64,000 bases of DNA. Origin: Argyresthia goedartella. Lineage: Eukaryota > Arthropoda > Insecta > Lepidoptera > Argyresthiidae. Below, in pieces: positions 9,634-18,819 of this stretch. The notes beneath the pieces were generated by a model. The model saw nothing but the letters and a program-made list of their open reading frames with translations, ran no database searches and was not told the origin of the DNA. The position numbers and the translations under genes were made by a program. Each line of letters starts with the position of its first letter. The first letter of the stretch is position 1. The stretch covers positions 6,284,501 through 6,348,500 of the forward strand of contig OX463827.1 of NCBI GenBank assembly GCA_949825045.1, in the 5' to 3' direction.

Positions 9634-12242
9634 ATTAAATCAAGTTACTAGTAATGAAAAATGTAAAAGTAAGAATATTTTAAACGTGGTTCATCAAAAT
9701 ATACAGGGCATGTTAAGTAAAGAACTGGAAATTGAGTTATTCATGAACTGTAATAATATTGATATTTTATGTATAACAGAGCACTTTTTAAAGAGTTATC
9801 AGTTCATGTTCAACTTTAATAACCACCACGTTGCTAGTTCGTTCAACAGAAAAACAGCTGATCGCGGTGGCTCCTTAATACTTGTAAATAATAGTTTTAA
9901 ATATAAGGAACGAGTTGACATAGTGAGCCTGTCTGTTGAGCGTACCATGGAAATAGCCTGTATTGAACTTGAACAACTTATTGTAATGAGCGTATACAGA
10001 CCACCAGATTCATCCTTTGATTTATTCGAAAAGAAAATGGATGAAGTGTTGATTAAAATCAGCGATAAAAACAAATTTTTTATAATTTGTGGTGATTTTA
10101 ATGTTAATCTGTTAGAGGATAATAATATTTGTACTAGATTAAAATCTTTATTTTTATGTCACAACATGAACTATCTGTTTTTGGAGCCTACTAGAATTAC
10201 TGCAACATCTGCTACCTGCATTGACAATATATTTACTAACATTACGCCCATTTTCAAATCGGTCATCAATAAATAAACCTCTGATCACTCTGGTCAGATA
10301 GGTATATTCAATATTAAAATAAGAAAGGACCAAAAAGAGGATATTACATGTGTGCCCGTTAGTGACACTCGGCTTGAACACTACAGGAATAATATTTTAG
10401 ATAAACTATGGGAAATACCATACAGTGACGATCCAAATTTGTTGTACAACTCAGTATTTAACCTTGTCAAAAATGAATATGATACGGTATTTAAATCAAA
10501 AACTATAAAAGTTAATAACAAAGCTTTGTTTAGTGATTGGGCGACAGTTGGAATTCATAGGAGCAGACGAAGATTATATGAACTCTATGAAGAGAAATCA
10601 TATAACAAAAATACGGCCTTTCTAGATTATGTTCGTAGTTATTCAAAAATGTTTAAACGCGTTTGTGCCGTAGCTAAATCTAATTTCATTAAAAACAAAA
10701 TTGAATCTAGTAGCAATGTAATGAAAACGACTTGGCAAATTATAAACAGAGAGACTGGAAAGGCCAAAGCTACACATAATAACTTCAAGCTTAAGATAGA
10801 TAATCAATTGCTAAGTACAGACCTAGAAGTAGCAAAAGCTTTCGAAAATTTCTTTACGGACATTCCAGTTTCAACAACCAAGTCTTTAAATTCATCTCCC
10901 GCTGCTGCTGAATCTATACTTAAACAAAACTTTGAGGAATGTAAAACAGATTTTAAATTTAGGCACGTAAATAATGAAGACATTGTAAAAGCGTTTAAAT
11001 CCCTGGAAATGAAAAAGACAGCTGACGCCCATGGTCTATCAGTAAAAATTATTAGTTCCATTGTAGATTGTATTGCACCTCACCTTTGTTGTATATTTAA
11101 TCAATGTATAGATAATGGTGTGTTTCCTGACTTGATAAAACTAGTAAAGTTATACCTTTATTCAAAGCTGGTAGTACATCAGACCCCACCAATTTTAGAC
11201 CCATATCGATACTACCAACGCTTAGCAAAATATTTGAAAAACTCATACTTAATCAATTGCAAAGTCATTTTTATCTCAATAATTTAATTCATATTGCTCA
11301 ATTTGGTTTCACAAAGGGTCGTTCAACAGCCGATGCTGGTGTTGAACTAATCGACAATATTTTTGATGCCTGGGAAGGCGCAATGGATGCAATAGGTGTC
11401 TTCTGCGATCTATCCAAGGCTTTTGATTGCGTCCATCATGACACTCTTGTCAGGAAGTTACGCCATTATGGTGTAAAAGATCAGGCACTTGGCCTTCTGG
11501 AGTCATATCTAACAGATAGGGTTCAGATGGTCGATGTTAATGGGAAAAGATCACCTGGGTCTTCAATAAGTATGGGCGTACCGCAAGGTTCAATTCTTGG
11601 TCCTTTCTTGTTTTTAGTATATATTAATGATTTACCTTACCTTGTTAAAGCAAAACATGGGTTGGTATTGTTTGCCGATGATACTTCTTTGATATTTAAA
11701 GTTAAAAGACAGCAATCAAATTATGACGAGGTAAACAATGCTATCTCTAGTATAGTGAACTGGTTTACTGTTAACAATTTATTACTTAATTAAAAGAAAA
11801 CTAAATGTATTAAATTCGTGTTACCCAATGTGAACCCGGTAACTACAGACATATTTATAAAAGGACAGAGATTGGACCTTGTGCAGTCGACTGTCTTTTT
11901 GGGCATTACTTTAGACGCCAAACTACAATGGGATCCTCATATAAATGAATTGTCGAACAGACTGAGTTCGGCAGCGTTCGCAGTTAAAAAAATTAGAGCT
12001 CTTACCGACGTAGACACCGCTAGACTACTAGAAATAAAGACAAGTTGGTTGCTTATGTAAGCCGACTACATAAAATTAGTAATTCTTTTAAAGGCAATTG
12101 TATACGCTATTACAATAAGGTCCCTACTGATATTAAAAACTTACCTTTAGACAAGTTTAAAATAATAATAAAACAGAAATTGTATAAAAAAGGTTACTAT
12201 AGGATATCTGATTACTTAGAGGACAGATGTCCATGGGAATAG
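9634..12242 (+). pseudogene. LINE copy A ORF2: endonuclease and reverse transcriptase, multiply broken
   Basis: ORF2 supplies the nicking endonuclease and RT. The endonuclease has HQNIQG, TEHFL, CGDFNVN and the SDH region. The RT has GFTKGRST, FCDLSKAFDCVHHD, MGVPQGSILGP and FADDTSL. Compared with copy B this copy has a nonsense change near 10274 (TTA to TAA), a one-base loss near 11143, a nonsense change near 11790 (GAA to TAA) and an internal deletion of about 260 bp near 12032. The last 65 codons (12048-12242) continue in frame to a TAG. There is no clear in-frame ATG before MLSKEL, so initiation is uncertain. Confidence 0.9.
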
Positions 12243-12480
12243 ATTGTTTGAGTAACAGGCTGTTTCGATATATAATTAGCATTAATTTTGTAATTTGACA
12301 ATATTTTATTTAAAAAAGGAAACGCAAAAGATGCGACGACTGTGGAGTTTCTTCGGTGAGCTCTTCTCCACAGATTCCGCCATTGGGTTAGTGAACTCAC
12401 CCAAAAAAATGTAATGACGGATCTGAGTGATGTAACAACATCCTATGGAAATAAATGATTTTTGATTTGATTTGATTTTG
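12243..12480 (+). other. 3' UTR and TTTGAT tail of LINE copy A
   Basis: Non-coding 3' end, nearly identical to the complement of 53455-53690 in copy B. It ends in a short TTTGAT/TTTGATT microsatellite, the usual 3' end of CR1-group LINEs in place of poly(A). Confidence 0.85.
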
Positions 12481-12484
12481 ATTT

Positions 12485-12655
12485 GCGGCGGTACACGAAG
12501 AAGTTGGGCAGTCGGAGCTCTCGGCTGGGGTGCAGCTTCGTCTCGCACAGAAGCACGACATGCACATCATGCTCCTGCACGAGTAGCCTCAGGTCTGTCG
12601 TCTTGTTGGTGATCCCGTCCGGGTTCCAGTACACAAGCCTTAGGTCTTTAGGCAT
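12485..12655 (-). pseudogene. Start of Jockey-like ORF2 (endonuclease N terminus)
   Basis: The first 57 codons contain LRLVYWNPDGI and LLCETKLHP. These are the asparagine-containing and glutamate (ET) motifs that open an apurinic-type endonuclease. Translation would run into the inserted LINE after VYRR. The rest of the domain begins near 1478 on the same strand. The start overlaps the end of ORF1. Confidence 0.85.
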
Positions 12656-14750
12656 TGTGTCCGGACGAGATTGTGGCCTTCAAAGTGGATAACCCCCGCA
12701 GTAGGGGCAGCAATGGATCGCGTCTATCCACGATCGCCTGTATGGCCGCGCTGATAAGGTCGATGGCGTCGAGCAGCGCGGCCATGAGTGGAGCTTCCTG
12801 GCGCTCCGTGGATAGGGCTGCGGGTGCTGCCGGCTCCCGTGGGCGGGGGCGGGCTGGCAGTGGGGGGCGGCTCGCAGGTTGGGCGGGCTCAAGTGGCGGC
12901 TCGGCGGCGGGCTCTTCCGGCGCCTTCTTCTTATTCCGGCGCTTCTTGCCCCGCTTCCTTCGGGGCTTCGCCTCTTCGCCTCGGGTGGTGGGCGGGTTGG
13001 CTGGCGTTCTTATGGTGGCGCCCTTGGTCTCGCCCGGCTGGGCAAGGCGGGGGCGCTTTATCGGCGGCGACATTGGTGACCCCAGCGGCTCCACATCTGG
13101 GTGTGTAGAGGGGCCGGGGCGGGCCTCGGGTTGAGTAGCGACCTGGGTCGCATGTTGAGGGGCCGTGCGGGCCGCGGGTTGGGCAGCCGTGCGGGCCGTG
13201 GGTTGGGCAGCCGAGCGGGCCGCGGGTTGGGCAGCCGGGCGGGTCGTGGGGCGCGCGGTCTTCTTGGGGCGCTGTTGTTGGGGCGGCAGTGGCGGCGCGA
13301 TAGTGATGCCGCGCTTGCGCGCCTCCTCCTTCAGCGCCTTGCATCGGCGGCTGTTGGCCGGGTGGCCTTGGCCGCAGTTTGCGCAGGTGGCGGCCTCTGA
13401 CTTTGGCCGCTGGCAGTCAGTAGCTGCGTGCCCTTCTCCACATCGCACGCAGCGTACAGGGCGGCGACAGTTGGTCGATGAGTGGCCGAATGACTGGCAC
13501 CGATGGCACTGCGAGGGCCCCTTTGGGCCGCGCCATCCCTCGATGGTGATGCCCGGCATGCAGAGCAGCTCCTTCACCCTGTAGAGCCTCTCGATGCTGC
13601 CGGGGGTCTGCTTCTCCGCCAGCAGGGCGAAGAACAGGCAGCCGGCGCGGCCCATCCGGCCGGGAATCTGTCGGACATGCTGCGTCGGGAAGCCTACGCT
13701 GGCCAGCGCTGCGGCGACCTCTTCGGGCAGGGTGGTTGCCGGGAGCCCTCGGATAGCAATCTTGAAGGGGCGGTCCGCGTCCAGAGAGTAACAAAACCAT
13801 GAGATGGTCTTGTCGGCGCGGGCCGCCTCGTCCAGATACCGGACGATTTGCCGGTAATCTTCCGGGCTCTGCGGCGTAAAGCGGACCCCCTTTCCAAAGG
13901 GTCGCGCGTTGGGGGCATGGCCTAGGGCTTCCTTCAGCCGGGCAAAGTGTGTAGCCCAGGCCGGCAGGTTCTCCACGACGATTGGCGGGTGGTTTTTCTT
14001 TGGCTTCGGCTCTCCTGTGGTGGTCGGTGGTGTGGTGGGTCGCGGCGATTGGGGCTTCGGCGGCTGCGACAGGACCGCGGCGTAAGAAACCCCGCTTGGG
14101 GGCGTGGCTTGCGGTATTTCAACCATCTCGGCTTCTATTAATGGTGTCTCCCTCGAGTCCGGATTCGGTGTGTCGGCGGTGGGTATGGTTGGTGCGACGG
14201 GGGGCGTGGCCAACGCTGGCTCCGCCCACTCACTGCTAATGCTGGGGTCGCGTGACTCTGTCTGCGCAGACCCCTGAAGCACCCGTATGAGCGCGTTAGG
14301 GGGCCTCGGGACGGCCCCCGGTGCGTTCCCCAGGTTGAGGTTGGGGAACTTCGTCGGCAGCGTCGGCCGCACCGGGCTTTTCTTCATCGCCGGCGGTGGT
14401 GGTGGCGATAAGGAGGCGAGCAGGGCGGTTGCCGCGGCTCTGCGGGCTGCGTCTTCATTCGCCGGCTCCTCGGCCGGGAACTCCGTTGGTGATATGGGGG
14501 GGGGGGCGGAAGAACTCTTCCATACCCCCCTCGTGGGTCGGGGTACCCAGGATAGGGCTGGAGGCAGCGCCGGGTTGTCGCCTCTGCAGCAGGTTGCCGG
14601 CGAGGTCGAAGGTCTCGCCGGTGAAGATGTCGCGCTTAACGACCTGGATGACCCGGCGCCGTCGTCGGTCGATTTGGATCCGCACATCAGGCGGATCCGG
14701 CTCGTCGGGGGGCGGGGGGGAGGGTCCTCCGGCTTGCGGCTTCTCTTCAT
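12648..14750 (-). CDS. Jockey-like ORF1 (gag) with three zinc knuckles, 700 residues
   Basis: An RNA-binding structural protein of a LINE, intact as a reading frame. A long Pro/Ser/Ala-rich N-terminal region is followed by a PRE_C2HC/RRM-like domain (FKIAIRGLPATT). Then come three CCHC knuckles: CHRCQSFGHSSTNC, CVRCGEGHAATDC and CANCGQGHPANSRRC. The C-terminal third has an imperfect Ala-Gln-Pro-Ala-Arg repeat and a basic cluster (RRKRGKKRRNKKK) that could direct nuclear entry. Codons are much more GC-rich than the flanking LINE. It is cut off from its ORF2 by the nested insertion, so the copy is dead although ORF1 is open. Confidence 0.9.
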   Translation of the reverse strand: MKRSRKPEDPPPRPPTSRIRLMCGSKSTDDGAGSSRSLSATSSPARPSTSPATCCRGDNPALPPALSWVPRPTRGVWKSSSAPPPISPTEFPAEEPANEDAARRAAATALLASLSPPPPPAMKKSPVRPTLPTKFPNLNLGNAPGAVPRPPNALIRVLQGSAQTESRDPSISSEWAEPALATPPVAPTIPTADTPNPDSRETPLIEAEMVEIPQATPPSGVSYAAVLSQPPKPQSPRPTTPPTTTGEPKPKKNHPPIVVENLPAWATHFARLKEALGHAPNARPFGKGVRFTPQSPEDYRQIVRYLDEAARADKTISWFCYSLDADRPFKIAIRGLPATTLPEEVAAALASVGFPTQHVRQIPGRMGRAGCLFFALLAEKQTPGSIERLYRVKELLCMPGITIEGWRGPKGPSQCHRCQSFGHSSTNCRRPVRCVRCGEGHAATDCQRPKSEAATCANCGQGHPANSRRCKALKEEARKRGITIAPPLPPQQQRPKKTARPTTRPAAQPAARSAAQPTARTAAQPAARTAPQHATQVATQPEARPGPSTHPDVEPLGSPMSPPIKRPRLAQPGETKGATIRTPANPPTTRGEEAKPRRKRGKKRRNKKKAPEEPAAEPPLEPAQPASRPPLPARPRPREPAAPAALSTERQEAPLMAALLDAIDLISAAIQAIVDRRDPLLPLLRGLSTLKATISSGHNA

Positions 14751-15370
14751 CTCGATTTAAAAACGGGGTCTTCCTCTTACTTCTCCGGAGTTATGCAAGC
14801 TCTGTGGTGCCGACTTAACGCGGTCTTCCTCCACCGGGTGAGACCTCGAATAAATCCGAGGAGGCCCAGTGAAGTGCCGGCGAGCAGTCGATCAACACCA
14901 CAGGTGCTGCGTAGGGTCAACTCCGGAGACGGGCGTGTTCTTCTCCTCTTCTCCTTCCTCCTCTCCGTTTTGGGTCGGTCCGTGGGTGGTGGTGGCGGCA
15001 CCGCGACGTGTCCTGCGCTTCTAGCTTTAGAAGCACGTAGGCAGCCGCGATGCGATGACGTCACTGCGGGCGCAGTGAGCACACGACGGGCGGGGAGAAG
15101 AGCCGAAGAGAGAAGAGCGGGGGCGGCGAGTGTGTGAATCCGCTTCACAAAGTAAAGTAAACGCACAAACAAACACCGAGAGTGTGTGTGTGTGTCGTGT
15201 GTGTCTGTGTGTCGTGTTTGTGACAACCAGACGAACCAGCCGCCGCCGAGGAAGACGGGCCTCGTCATGCCGTCGCTGTCACCCTGGACGGGCGCGCTTC
15301 AGGCACCCGCCCCCGCCCCTGGACCGTCCGCCGCCGCGAGGAAAAGACAGGTATAAGTGTTTCTCATAAT
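14751..15370 (-). other. GC-rich leader of the Jockey-like LINE
   Basis: No long frame on the minus strand. It contains a TG/CA microsatellite at 15180-15225. On the plus strand an ATG at about 15267 opens a short Pro/Ala-rich frame, so a second element may start here. The boundary between the two is not resolved. Confidence 0.45.
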
Positions 15371-15372
15371 AA

Positions 15373-15735
15373 GTGCTCTCCAGTGTCGTTTGCCGCGGCG
15401 GCCGCGACCGCATCCACCGTGTCTGGGGCACCGCGCCCCAGCACCGCGACCCCCCCGGGTTAAGTGAGGCAACCGGTACCGCCAACCGCACGTCCGTCCG
15501 CCTCGTCGGCGACCGCGTCGCGAGTGCCCGCCCGCCCCACGCGCTCCGCCGCTGCGCCCGCGATAGTGCCCGCCCGCCCCGCCGCCGCGCCCGCGAACTC
15601 GCCCACCGCCACGACTGTGCCCGCCCGCCCTACGCGCCCCGCCGCTGTGCCTGCGAACCCGCACGCCACCGCACCCGCGATTGGGCCCGCCATGTTGAGT
15701 CCATAGGCGACCATGTCCCCTCCGAGCATCGCCTG
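15373..15735 (+). other. GC-rich Ala/Pro repeat remnant
   Basis: An imperfect repeat of GTGCCCGCCCGCCC-type units. In one frame it reads VPARPTRSAAAPAIVPARP-like, resembling the low-complexity N terminus of a Jockey/R1-type gag. Two stop codons interrupt that frame. It is joined directly to the RT-side fragment that follows, so the element is internally deleted. Confidence 0.45.
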
Positions 15736-16620
15736 TGCCGGGCTTTGTCGACCACCCCTGCTCCTGTTCGACCAATCCTGTTCAGCGACGGCCTACCAAG
15801 ATTCAGAGCCCAAGACCGTGCGGAGATCTTCGCCGAATGCCTCGAGAAGCAGTTCAAGCCGAACCCAATGGATGATGTGGAGCACGTCGCAGCAGTCGGG
15901 AGACACCTGCGAGAGTACTTCGCCACGCCGATAGCTCCCGAAGAGGACCCCATCGTCGTCACGCCCGGCCAGATCGTGCGTGCATTCCGCCGAACCAACC
16001 CAGGAAAGCCCCGGGCGCATACCGGATACCTAACACGGCGCTGCTACATTTGCCGTCACGCACTGTGGCGGCCGTTACGGGCCTGTTTAACGGTATCTTG
16101 CGCACGGGCCACTTTCCAACCCAGTGGAAGGAGGGCTTGGTTATCATGTTGCCCAAGCCGGGCAAGGACACCAAGCTGCCTGAGAGCTATCGGCCGATCA
16201 CCCTACTGAGCACCATCTCAAAGGTGTTTGAGAAGCTCCTGCTAGCGAAGTTACTGCCCCACATCCAGACGCGCCCGGAACAGTTCGGCTTCAGGCCCGA
16301 GCATTCTACGACGCTTCAGCTCACCAGGGTACTGAATGACATGACGGTTTGTTTGAACAAAAAATAATACACTGTCGCAGTACTTCTGGATATGGAGAAG
16401 GCGTTTGACAGAGTATGGCACGAGGGGTTGCTGTACAAGCTGTCGACGTCCCCTGCCCCCAAGAAGAACGGTCAAGACAATCGCCTCTTTCCTGAAGAAT
16501 CGCCGCTTCCGAGTGATGGTGGATGACGCCGTCTCCGAGGAACATCCCATTGCAGCCGGCGTCCCCCAGGGCTCTTGCCTGTCTCCCGCCTGCTACGCCC
16601 GATACACGGACGACATCCCC
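15736..16620 (+). pseudogene. Second Jockey-like ORF2 fragment (pre-RT linker and RT), degenerate
   Basis: Read on the plus strand in three successive frames. The linker (VPRF-like LPRFRAQDRAEIF) runs to NPGKP, and a frame change occurs near 16015. Then come NGILRTGHFPTQWKEG, LPKPGKD, RPITLLSTISKVFEKLL and QFGFRPEHSTTLQL. A stop follows at 16364. Next are LLDMEKAFDRVWHEGLLY and finally AAGVPQGSCLSP. The active-site YxDD region (YARYTDDIP) is the last recognisable motif. It is a dead fragment of a family related to, but distinct from, the split element at both ends of the nest. Confidence 0.8.
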
Positions 16621-16845
16621 GGCGCCGCACCACGCGCGCCCGCCCGACCGCCGCCGCCTGCCACGCGACCTGGTTGCCTAGCCGGCGATCACCCACTGCA
16701 CACCAGCGCGACATGATGACCACCGCCCGCAAGGGCCATCCGATGACCTGTCCACAGCAGTGGACAGAGGCGATTCTTCAGGAAGAGGTCCGTCGACCTG
16801 ACCCCGACTCCCCACGCCCCAGAAGGGGTGCGTGAGATGATTACG
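16620..16845 (+). repeat. GC-rich segment shared with the solo LTR at 50.3-51.4 kb
   Basis: This stretch closely matches the complement of about 50570-50765. Shared strings include CCTGCCACGCGACCTGG and CCCCACGCCCCAGAA. In the solo LTR it lies downstream of the TATA box (R/U5 side). Here it abuts the RT fragment with no visible LTR end, so it is a truncated LTR or a sequence that LTR once acquired. Confidence 0.6.
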
Positions 16846-17385
16846 ATGATGATGAGCAGACGGACCGCTACTTCGTCGACCGTCGCGTACACGGACCTAC
16901 ATCTCTCGCCGTTCCTTCGCAGTTCGCCCGCCGCTTCGTCGCAAGCAGACGTGCGCAACATGCGCCCGTGCGCGTCGCGAGTGCTTTGCACGGAGGGGAA
17001 TACCTTCTAGGAACGGACGCCGGCTTCGCCTAAGGTCGTGCCTGTTCGGTACCCCCTTCGGGCAGCCAACTCGTCCATAGCCCGCTGCTGTGGAAGAGTT
17101 CAAAAGCCGTTCTAAGGGCTACAGTGATAGTGCTAGTGTTAGTGTAGTTAGTGCTAGTGCTAGCGACAGTGACCGTCATGTTGATGTGACAGGCAAAAGG
17201 CCGCTGGGGGTCACCCCGCGCCGTAGTCGCCTCACCACATTGGCATCCCTGGACCGCCTGCTCCCCGTCTCAACGTCGACGGAATATGGGTCCCCTTTGG
17301 TGCGTCGTCCGGTTTCGCCGAGAGCGGAGCTTGAGTTGGACGGATTATATCTAAGCCGTTTTAATTCCGTAATTAGTGGATAATT
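16846..17385 (+). other. Unassigned GC-rich stretch, possible retroelement remnant
   Basis: Contains a short open run (DDYDDDEQTDRYFVDRR, about 16837-17032) and a Ser-rich open run (17090-17383, SDSASVSVVSASASDSD). Base composition matches the Jockey fragments rather than the AT-rich neighbourhood. No domain was recognised. Confidence 0.3.
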
Positions 17386-18669
17386 GAAAGTACATATTGT
17401 GAAATCATATTAAAAAGAAAAGTAAAGTTATCTTGTGTATTATTCTTCAATAGTAAGTTTCAAATAACTGCGAGCAAAAGTACATTGAACCGTGTCTACC
17501 AATGTATATCATTTTTGTACGCGATGCGATAAAAGACTATGACAATTATCGCAAATATGCCGTAATGTGCATATCGTGTTAGAGGGCGGGGTGACATTGG
17601 CAGGTGTGGCAAACATTTTCATGAAAATTCTTTTTTGAAAGACTTTAAAAAGGAACACTATCTCTCCTAGTTTAGAGCGTCAATTTATGTACTATATATG
17701 TACTAGTTTATGTAGTTTATCTAGCAATTCGATTAGTAGTTATAGTAATATTTATGTAGGTAGGTCTATCCTTATATAAAATTAAGATTATCCTCTCAAC
17801 TATAGGATTTACTTTACCTACATTATAGTATCACTTTGTTGAGCGTCCGTCCGTCCGTCTGTCTGGCTGTCTGTACGAAGTACGTCTAACTCAGGCGCTT
17901 GCTTGACGCATACAGAAACTACAGAATGGAAGGAAAAAAACAAAATGGCGGACCGTTTCTGTATATCAGGCCACAAAGCGTTTGCAGACGAATAGACGTA
18001 ATTTAATTTGTTATATTTCTGGCGTCTATAAAATTTAATGAATTACTATAATAAATGTTTTTTTATTTTTATTTATTAACATGATTAAATTTAAGTAAAA
18101 TAGGGATTATTTTTGGAAATAAAAAAACTTGAAATCAAAATAAAATAAACAACGATTCGAACCTCGGTCTCCGTAACGATAAAAAATGGTTGTCTGCAAA
18201 GTCGGTTTACGGAAGAAAATTTTACGTGATAACGTCATAACGTCAGGTGAACGCTTAGACCGATCGTGCCTCTCTATCGCTTGTTTCTCGCTCTCGCTTG
18301 CACGCACGCAGGCTCAGGCGGAACGTGACAATGAGTCATGCTTTTTCGTGCGTGCAGCCGGCGTTCATCGTGACTTTAATAAAATGAATAAAATTACACT
18401 TCAACCGTGGCACATTATATTTCGGAAATGTTTTTCAAACGGGGTAAGATCATTGCTTGTTGTTCATGCTTTCGATGGTAGTCTGTTATGTGTTAAATAA
18501 GGAATGGGTGCATACGTGCGCTTGCAGCACTTTCGGTCAGTCGTGCGACTGCCGCGCTGCAGTCGTGCGACTGTCATTACTGTGTACATCAGCCGCTACT
18601 CAGCAGCGCGGAAGTCGCGCACCTATTGTGCTGCATGCATAATGTGAAAGAGCACCAAATTATACTAAC
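17386..18669. other. Non-coding: intron of the NME8-like gene
   Basis: AT-rich with no convincing exon. It includes a CCGTCCGT/CTGTCTG microsatellite (about 17845-17875) like the ones at 58775 and 60265, and a region near 18250-18340 rich in CTCGCTCTCGCTTGCACGCACG. Nothing else was recognised. Confidence 0.5.
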
Positions 18670-18819
18670 AATTTCCGAGGGCAGCAGCTCATCGATGTCA
18701 TACTTGGGCCTCTCCTCTCCCGTCTCAATCTCTCTCTTCATGAGCTGTAACTCCTCTTCCACCAGCCGACACAGTTCTATCCCGTTGGCTCCGAACATTA
18801 CCTGTGTCAGCTTGCCTTT
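18670..18819 (-). CDS. NME8: NME8-like exon 4
   Basis: 150 nt, acceptor TTACCCAG, donor GTTAGT. Encodes KGKLTQVMFGAN, the last thioredoxin strand and helix, then a Glu/Lys-rich helix and DIDELLPSEI, the linker before the expected kinase domain. Confidence 0.83.

Larger units (their letters stand above)
1479..12480 (+). mobile_element. CR1-group LINE, copy A, interrupted by a BEL/Pao element
   Basis: A two-ORF non-LTR retrotransposon on the plus strand lies inside the Jockey endonuclease gene. Excluding the BEL/Pao insertion at 3627-9628 it is about 5.0 kb. It has a 5' leader (about 1479-2018), ORF1 (2019-3556), ORF2 (from about 9650 to 12242) and a 3' tail ending in repeated TTTGAT units at 12455-12480. 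The tail type, the coiled-coil/esterase-like ORF1 and the endonuclease plus RT ORF2 fit the CR1/Daphne/L2 group; the exact clade was not determined. Copy B at 53455-58600 is nearly identical downstream of position 2401 but has an unrelated 5' end. Confidence 0.85.
12481..15370 (-). mobile_element. Jockey-like LINE, 5' half (leader, ORF1, start of ORF2)
   Basis: This is the upstream half of the element whose downstream half is at 1-1478. On the minus strand it runs from a GC-rich leader (15370 to 14751, upper limit approximate), through ORF1 (14750-12648), into the first codons of ORF2 (12655-12485). There it is cut by the TTTGAT tail of LINE copy A. ORF1 and ORF2 overlap by a few bases in different frames, as in other Jockey-clade elements. 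Confidence 0.85.

Noticed and set aside
9608..10276. A protein starting in the BEL/Pao LTR and running into an endonuclease
   Set aside because: The first codons come from LTR sequence joined to LINE ORF2 by insertion; it is a chimeric frame.
12655..13134. Plus-strand GC-rich open frames opposite the Jockey ORF1 (12655-14760)
   Set aside because: They are shadows of a GC-rich coding strand; the minus frame has zinc knuckles and typical LINE architecture.
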